Part shown: positions 59,468 to 64,000 of the stretch, one piece after another
Position numbering within the stretch: the stretch's first letter is position 1
Layout of the letters: each line of letters opens with the position of its first letter
Assembly: GCF_033971325.1 (NCBI RefSeq)
Contig: NZ_CP117180.1
Span: 1,122,041-1,186,040 of the forward strand
Origin: Hydrogenobacter sp. T-2
GTDB taxonomy: Bacteria; Aquificota; Aquificia; Aquificales; Aquificaceae
Length of the DNA: 64,000 nucleotides
Reading direction: 5' to 3'
Notes under the pieces: model-generated
What the model was told of the DNA's origin: nothing
The model's input: only the letters and a program-made list of their open reading frames with translations
Databases searched by the model: none
Made by a program: the position numbers and the translations under genes

Positions 59468-59887
59468 TATAACCTTCTTGAGACATTCCAACATTAGCTC
59501 CTTTGGAGGGCTACCCACATCTATCACGGGTTCTACAGCTACAAGGTTATCCCTTTTGAGGTTCTCATAAAGAAGCCTGTATACCCTTTCCAAACCCTCT
59601 TGAAAACTTAGTCCTTCCTTGAAAATATACAGCTCCAAATCCTCCCTGTAGCCCATAAGGTCGTAGTCCTGTGGGTTTTTTATCTCTTCGTCAAAGCCTA
59701 TGGCGTAAGCCATGCCATGCTCTACTGCCAACTTGGCGGGTGCGTATTCAGAGGCGTAGCACTCCATATCCACTGGGTTCAAGGGCTTGTCCTCTGGTAG
59801 AGCGACCACATATACCGCAGAAACACGGTCTTTGCTACCCTTCTCGTAGTATCCTAACAGTTCTATATAATATACCCAAGACCTCAT
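59459..59887 (-). CDS. Hypothetical protein (possible nucleotidyltransferase-like)
   Basis: The 142-residue soluble protein has no motif I recognise with certainty (YASEYAPAKLAVEHGMAYAIGFDEEI; NLVAVEPVIDVGSPP). Its start overlaps the M50 protease stop (ATGA), so it ends the frdA operon. Confidence 0.6.
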   Translation of the reverse strand: MRSWVYYIELLGYYEKGSKDRVSAVYVVALPEDKPLNPVDMECYASEYAPAKLAVEHGMAYAIGFDEEIKNPQDYDLMGYREDLELYIFKEGLSFQEGLERVYRLLYENLKRDNLVAVEPVIDVGSPPKELMLECLKKVISA

Positions 59888-60531
59888 ATTCTACCTAAAA
59901 GATAGTTCCAAAGGAAAAGAATGGGCGGGAATATAGCCCTGCCTATCACTCCAGTAAAGAGAAGAAGCGTTATTATTAGAAAGCCATACATCTCAAACCT
60001 GTAGAAAAGCTCCCAGTATCTTACAGAGAAGAAGCTCATTACAGCCCTGCTTCCATCAAGAGGTGGTATGGGTATGGCGTTGAAAAAGGCAAGGACTAAG
60101 TTTATGAGGACTGCGGTTGCAGAGAATAGAGCAAGGGGTATAAGCACTGGGTCGCTCAGAAAGTTTAGATAACCTTTCATTATGGCTCTGTAGAGAAGGG
60201 CAAAGGCAAGGGCAAGCCATATGTTCATCACTATACCCGCTATGGATACAAAAAAAGTTCCTACTCTAAGGTCTCTAAATCTGAGGGGGTTTATGGGCAC
60301 AGGCTTTGCCCAGCCAAAGAGTATAGGAGAGCCTATCAATATTAGCATGCCGGGTAGTATTATTGTCCCAAGCAGGTCTACGTGTGGTATGGGATTAAGT
60401 GTAAGCCTACCAAACTCCTTGGCAGTTGGGTCTCCCATCTTGTAGGCAACCCATCCATGAGCGTATTCGTGAAGTATCACCGCCATCATAAGGGCTGGTA
60501 TAGATATAACCGCCATCTGCAAGTCCATCAA
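59884..60531 (-). CDS. Site-2 protease family (M50) membrane metalloprotease
   Basis: The 215-residue polytopic protein has HEYAHGWVAYKMGDPTAKEFGR (zinc motif near 22-26) in its first helices and the second ligand motif NAIPIPPLDGSR. It resembles the short bacterial S2P/Rv-type intramembrane proteases without a PDZ domain. Overlaps frdA by 4 bases. Confidence 0.9.
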   Translation of the reverse strand: MMDLQMAVISIPALMMAVILHEYAHGWVAYKMGDPTAKEFGRLTLNPIPHVDLLGTIILPGMLILIGSPILFGWAKPVPINPLRFRDLRVGTFFVSIAGIVMNIWLALAFALLYRAIMKGYLNFLSDPVLIPLALFSATAVLINLVLAFFNAIPIPPLDGSRAVMSFFSVRYWELFYRFEMYGFLIITLLLFTGVIGRAIFPPILFLWNYLLGRI

Positions 60532-62234
60532 TATTTCCTCTCCGCAGGTTGGTGATAGGTTATTTTTACGTCTATATATTCTATTTTCAGTTTATCACCC
60601 TCTTGCCACACCAACGTATGCTTTAAGAAGTTTTCATCATCCCTCTCTGGATAATCCTCTCTGTAGTGTCCACCTCTTGATTCTCTTCTATGAAGGGCAC
60701 AGTAGGCTACCGCCCTCGCAAGATGTAGCATATTCCTTAGCTCAAGCACCTCTATAAGGTTTGTGTTAAAGACCTTGCTTTTGTCCACCACTGGAATATT
60801 CTCCCAACGCTCTAAAAGTTCAGAAAGCTCCTCGTAAGCACTTTGTAGGGATTTCTCATCCCTGAATATACCCATCTTTTCCCAAGTTATATCACCCATC
60901 TTTTTCCTTATGTCCGCAAGTTTTTCATAGCCTTCTCTTTTCATAAGACCCTCTATAAGCTCTTTACCCTTAGCTTTTTCTCCTTCTGAAAGCTCAAGAA
61001 AATCCACCTGTTTGGCGTATTCCCTGGCGGATATGCCACAGAACTTGCCAAAGACCAGAAGTTCTATAAGGGAGTTTCCTCCAAGCCTGTTGGCACCATG
61101 CACGGACACGCAGGCACACTCACCTACTGCATAAAGACCCTCAAGGGGTGTGGAGGAGGTCATGTAGTTTTCCACATGCACTCCACCCATGCAGTAGTGG
61201 GCTGTGGGTCTTATTGGCACAGGGTCATAAACTGGGTCTACGCCTTCAAAATCTATGGCAAGCTGACGCACCTGAGGTAGTCTTTCCTTTATTTTTTCTT
61301 CTCCCAAATGCCTCAGGTCCAAAAGCACATAGGCAGACGTGCCTTCTCCAAAGCCTCTTCCTTCTCTTATTTCATACTCTATAGACCTTGAAACCATATC
61401 TCTTGGTGCAAGCTCCATTTTCTGAGGTGCATACCTTGCCATAAAACGCTCGCCAAACTTGTTTATGAGATACCCACCTTCTCCTCTACAGGCTTCTGAA
61501 AGCAGTATGCCAGTTTTGGCGAGACCTGTGGGATGAAACTGGATAAATTCCACGTCCTTGAGAGGAATTCCATTAAGCAGTGCTACCGCCACGCCGTCGC
61601 CTGTGTTTCCTATGGCGTTTGTGCTTCTTTGCCAGTATATGCGTGCAAAACCACCTGTGGCGAGGACTACCGCTTTAGCCTTTAGGTTTACCACCTCTCC
61701 GTTTTTTATATCGTATAGGGACACACCCTTGACCCTCTGTCCGTCGTGGATAAGGTCAAGAAGGAAAAACTCGTTGAAAAAATCTATGTTTTCTCTGGCG
61801 AGTGCCTGCTCAAAGAGGGTATGCAAAAGCACATGCCCCGTCCTATCTGCGGAGTAGACAGTCCTTGGGAAGGATGCACCACCAAAGGGTCTTTGGGCTA
61901 TCCTGCCATCCTCCATTCTTGAAAAGGGCACACCCCAACGGTCAAGCTCGTAAACCACCTCGGGTGCATGTTTGCACATAAAGTAGACTGCATCTTGGTC
62001 CGCCAAAAAGTCAGAACCCTTTATGGTATCAAAGGCATGGGCTTCTGGGCTATCTTGAGGAACTGCGTTTCCAAGAGCAGCGTTTAGACCCCCCTGTGCT
62101 GCACCTGTATGAGACCTTGTGGGGTAGACCTTTGAGACCACCGCCACTCTTATGGATGGGTCCCTTGCACACTCTATGGCAGTGCGAAGACCAGCACCAC
62201 CTGCACCTATAACTACCACGTCATAGCTTTTCAT
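60528..62234 (-). CDS. frdA: Fumarate reductase/succinate dehydrogenase flavoprotein subunit
   Basis: The 568-residue flavoprotein has the FAD motif VVIGAGGAGLRTA, the RSHTGAAQGGLNAALGN segment with the flavin-attaching His, HPTG and HYCMGGVHV, and RHRRESRGGHYR-type (LHRRESRGGHYRED). It interconverts fumarate and succinate; in a reductive-TCA organism it would mainly reduce fumarate. Iron-sulfur and anchor subunits are not adjacent. Confidence 0.93.
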   Translation of the reverse strand: MKSYDVVVIGAGGAGLRTAIECARDPSIRVAVVSKVYPTRSHTGAAQGGLNAALGNAVPQDSPEAHAFDTIKGSDFLADQDAVYFMCKHAPEVVYELDRWGVPFSRMEDGRIAQRPFGGASFPRTVYSADRTGHVLLHTLFEQALARENIDFFNEFFLLDLIHDGQRVKGVSLYDIKNGEVVNLKAKAVVLATGGFARIYWQRSTNAIGNTGDGVAVALLNGIPLKDVEFIQFHPTGLAKTGILLSEACRGEGGYLINKFGERFMARYAPQKMELAPRDMVSRSIEYEIREGRGFGEGTSAYVLLDLRHLGEEKIKERLPQVRQLAIDFEGVDPVYDPVPIRPTAHYCMGGVHVENYMTSSTPLEGLYAVGECACVSVHGANRLGGNSLIELLVFGKFCGISAREYAKQVDFLELSEGEKAKGKELIEGLMKREGYEKLADIRKKMGDITWEKMGIFRDEKSLQSAYEELSELLERWENIPVVDKSKVFNTNLIEVLELRNMLHLARAVAYCALHRRESRGGHYREDYPERDDENFLKHTLVWQEGDKLKIEYIDVKITYHQPAERKY

Positions 62235-62242
62235 GGCTTTAA

Positions 62243-62248
62243 ATTTTA
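62243..62248 (-). promoter_or_regulatory. Leaderless-type -10 box of frdA
   Basis: Minus-strand TAAAAT, 8 bases (TTAAAGCC), ATG. No SD. Confidence 0.5.
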
Positions 62249-62250
62249 AC

Positions 62251-62907
62251 CTATATTACCTTCAGCACATAGAAGGTTAGCACCAAGCAGGCTATAAATA
62301 TAACCACTCCATAAGCCTTGTAAAGCCAAGTGTGTGTCCTATAGAAGCCTCTGTCAACCTGCTGTATAGTTCTATGGAAGTTAGCCATGCCAAGGATTAA
62401 GGTAAGCAAGCCAACCACTATAACAAAGATACCTATGCCTACAAGCCTGTGGTGCTCTTCCGCAAGGTGAATGTTAAAAACCTTTTCAAGCTGAAGTAGA
62501 AAAAACTCAAACTTCTCTATAACAAAGCCAAAAACTATAAGAGCTATGGCAGTCCTCACCCAAGCAAGAAAGGTTCTCTCCGCTGCCATGTAAATCCTTG
62601 GGTCTATAACTTCCTTTGGATGCACAGGAATGCCTCCTTCTATGTATTTTATGTCAAGGTAGAAGGTAATTAAACCTGCGATAATCATAAAAAGCCCCAC
62701 GACCCCAGAGGCTCTGGCGGTCCATTCAAGAAGCACAGAAGCATGTATCTTTTGGGTAATGACAGCCAGCGTCTCCAACTTTCTGAGAAATACTCCAAAG
62801 GACAAGGTGTATAGGGCAAGCCTGACATAGCCAAGGTATGTTCTTTCCACAGACATGTATATGCGTGCATCCCTGGCAGAGGGTAGTTTATTCCTTAGTA
62901 TCAACAT
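62251..62907 (-). CDS. Tandem DUF202 membrane protein
   Basis: The 218-residue protein contains two DUF202 copies: DARIYMSVERTYLGYVRLALYTLSFG (first) and DPRIYMAAERTFLAWVRTAIALIVFG (second), each followed by hydrophobic helices; six helices in all. The family is small and of unknown role, normally one copy per protein. It overlaps the Kef-type gene by 20 bases. Confidence 0.83.
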   Translation of the reverse strand: MLILRNKLPSARDARIYMSVERTYLGYVRLALYTLSFGVFLRKLETLAVITQKIHASVLLEWTARASGVVGLFMIIAGLITFYLDIKYIEGGIPVHPKEVIDPRIYMAAERTFLAWVRTAIALIVFGFVIEKFEFFLLQLEKVFNIHLAEEHHRLVGIGIFVIVVGLLTLILGMANFHRTIQQVDRGFYRTHTWLYKAYGVVIFIACLVLTFYVLKVI

Positions 62908-64000
62908 AACTCACAAACTCTTTTACAAGCTCCTCAAAGGCGTAGTAGTAGGGATTTATCACCCTGTATATTCCTATCTTTTCTAACTTCTCCGCATCTC
63001 TTTGAGACCTTGCGACCGCTATTATTTTGCCCTTGTAGTCCATATCCCTTAGGTTATTTACCAGTGTCTTTATGTCTTCCAGCTCTGGAACGGTTATAAC
63101 TATTATGCTGGACTGACTTATAGGTAGCTCTTCCAAGGTTGTTTTGTCCTCCGCAGAGCCAAAGTGGGCAGGCAGTCCCTTTTCTCTAAGCTCGCTTACC
63201 CTTGAAGGGTTGTAGTCCAAGCCTATGGCGTTTATACCCATCTCCTTACAGTGCTCTAAGAGCTCTCCACCAAGCCTGCCAAGTCCAAATATGATAACCT
63301 CCACTGGTCTTTCTTCAGAAAAGAGCCTCTCAAACCTTAGCTCTGCATGAGGTGTCCTCTTTTCAAAAACACGAAGAAGAGGCTCAAGCCATCTATATAA
63401 CTTGTGGGAGTAGAGTATCATATAGGTGGAAAGGGCTATGGTTATAAGACCCACCATGGTGGTTATGCTAAGGGCGTCCATTCCCACATGACCTAAGGAC
63501 ATACCCATAGCCACGAAGATTATGGAGAACTCGCTTATCTGTGCCACTGTAAGACCTGCCAAAAAGCCTGTTTTCTTCCTGTATCCCATAATACCCATTA
63601 TCACCATAACGATAAGAGGGTTGCCAATTAGAACAAATAGGGACAGAATAACTGCAATGTGCCAGTCCATGCGAATTACAGAAAAGTCAAACTTAGTGCC
63701 AAGGTCTATAAAGAAGAAAAGGAGCAGAAAGTCCCTTATGGGCGTAAGTCTTGAGCTTATCGCATCCCTAAAGTGGGTTGCAGAGAGGGAAAAGCCTGCA
63801 AGAAAGGCACCAAGCTCCTTTGAGAGCTCAAGGTATTCTCCAAGTGCTGCAAGACTTACAGACCAAGCTACCGCAAAAAGGAGCAAAAGCTCAAGAGAGC
63901 CTGCCACGACCCTTAGGAGCCTGTCCGCTATGTATTTCATAAAGACATAGATAAAAAGACCCATAAGCGAGAGCTTTAAGATAACGGTAAGAACTATCTG
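62888..64000 (-). CDS. Kef-type cation:proton antiporter with RCK domain (5' end outside window)
   Basis: The frame is open to the window edge, so the N-terminus is missing. The visible part holds CPA2 antiporter helices (FLLLFFFIDLGTKFD; GLTVAQISEFSIIFVAMGMSL) and a TrkA-N Rossmann domain (VIIFGLGRLGGELLEHCKEMG), which binds NAD or adenosine nucleotides and gates K+/H+ exchange. No glutathione-sensing KefF partner is seen. Confidence 0.88.
   Translation of the reverse strand, partial: QIVLTVILKLSLMGLFIYVFMKYIADRLLRVVAGSLELLLLFAVAWSVSLAALGEYLELSKELGAFLAGFSLSATHFRDAISSRLTPIRDFLLLFFFIDLGTKFDFSVIRMDWHIAVILSLFVLIGNPLIVMVIMGIMGYRKKTGFLAGLTVAQISEFSIIFVAMGMSLGHVGMDALSITTMVGLITIALSTYMILYSHKLYRWLEPLLRVFEKRTPHAELRFERLFSEERPVEVIIFGLGRLGGELLEHCKEMGINAIGLDYNPSRVSELREKGLPAHFGSAEDKTTLEELPISQSSIIVITVPELEDIKTLVNNLRDMDYKGKIIAVARSQRDAEKLEKIGIYRVINPYYYAFEELVKEFVSYVDTKE

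Overview
The window looks like a chromosome segment of a thermophilic, microaerophilic, chemolithoautotrophic member of the Aquificales (Hydrogenobacter/Thermocrinis-like). The evidence is a stand-alone beta half of leucyl-tRNA synthetase (the split LeuRS known from Aquifex), a complete sulfur-oxidising heterodisulfide-reductase-like (sHdr) operon with lipoate-binding proteins, a five-subunit 2-oxoacid:ferredoxin oxidoreductase of the reductive TCA type, an isolated atpA, an Aquifex-like FlgM, and codon use dominated by AGG/AGA/ATA. Genus is an inference.

Layout. (1) 1-15,750 is a nitrogen-fixation region. nifH-nifD-nifK(two ORFs)-crp-like-DUF269-TPR-like-DegT-like-nifE-nifN-nifX run leftwards from a textbook sigma-54 promoter. 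A NifA-type activator (4533-6125) converges on them. Back to back with it, a second sigma-54 promoter with a TGT-N10-ACA NifA site drives an unusual operon: MoaD-like carrier, ferredoxin, tungsten/molybdenum aldehyde:ferredoxin oxidoreductase (AOR), NifS-like protein, NifV-like homocitrate synthase. Both the NifS-like and the DegT-like proteins lack the lysine that binds PLP. (2) 15,751-18,291 holds feoA-feoB plus a tiny Cys-tailed membrane peptide, divergent from nifH. (3) 18,292-19,470 is an AT-rich patch of small membrane ORFs between 12-bp inverted repeats. (4) 19,474-25,519 carries secA, tsaC, thrC, tRNA-Leu, dcd and two small coiled-coil/DUF2203 genes. (5) 25,531-35,192 is the sulfur operon: tusA-dsrE2-dsrE3, then hdrC1-B1-A-hyp-C2-B2-lbpA1-trx-dsrE-lbpA2-radical SAM. 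(6) 35,291-41,480 is a carbon operon: 2-oxoacid:ferredoxin oxidoreductase DABGE, a small unknown, a CobW-type GTPase, an SbtA bicarbonate transporter and a P-II-like protein. (7) 41,561-64,000 is mainly housekeeping: leuS-beta, HIT, ABC ATPase, flgM, ruvX, mltG, archaemetzincin, atpA, smpB, tRNA-Ser, ispA, mlaE, aroC, rpmB, ahcY, a KaiC-like ATPase, miaB, a DUF151 nuclease, an M50 protease, frdA, a tandem DUF202 protein and a Kef-type antiporter cut by the window end.

How it fits together. Sulfur and CO2 metabolism feed electrons and carbon. Iron uptake (feoAB) shares its intergenic region with nifH. The AOR/ferredoxin operon sits under NifA-type control and may supply low-potential electrons for nitrogenase, which is an inference. 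The most unusual features are the split nifK, the two lysine-less PLP-fold proteins in one regulon, the AOR operon under a nif-type promoter, and a recurrent -10/8 nt/ATG arrangement that implies leaderless mRNAs for several housekeeping genes.
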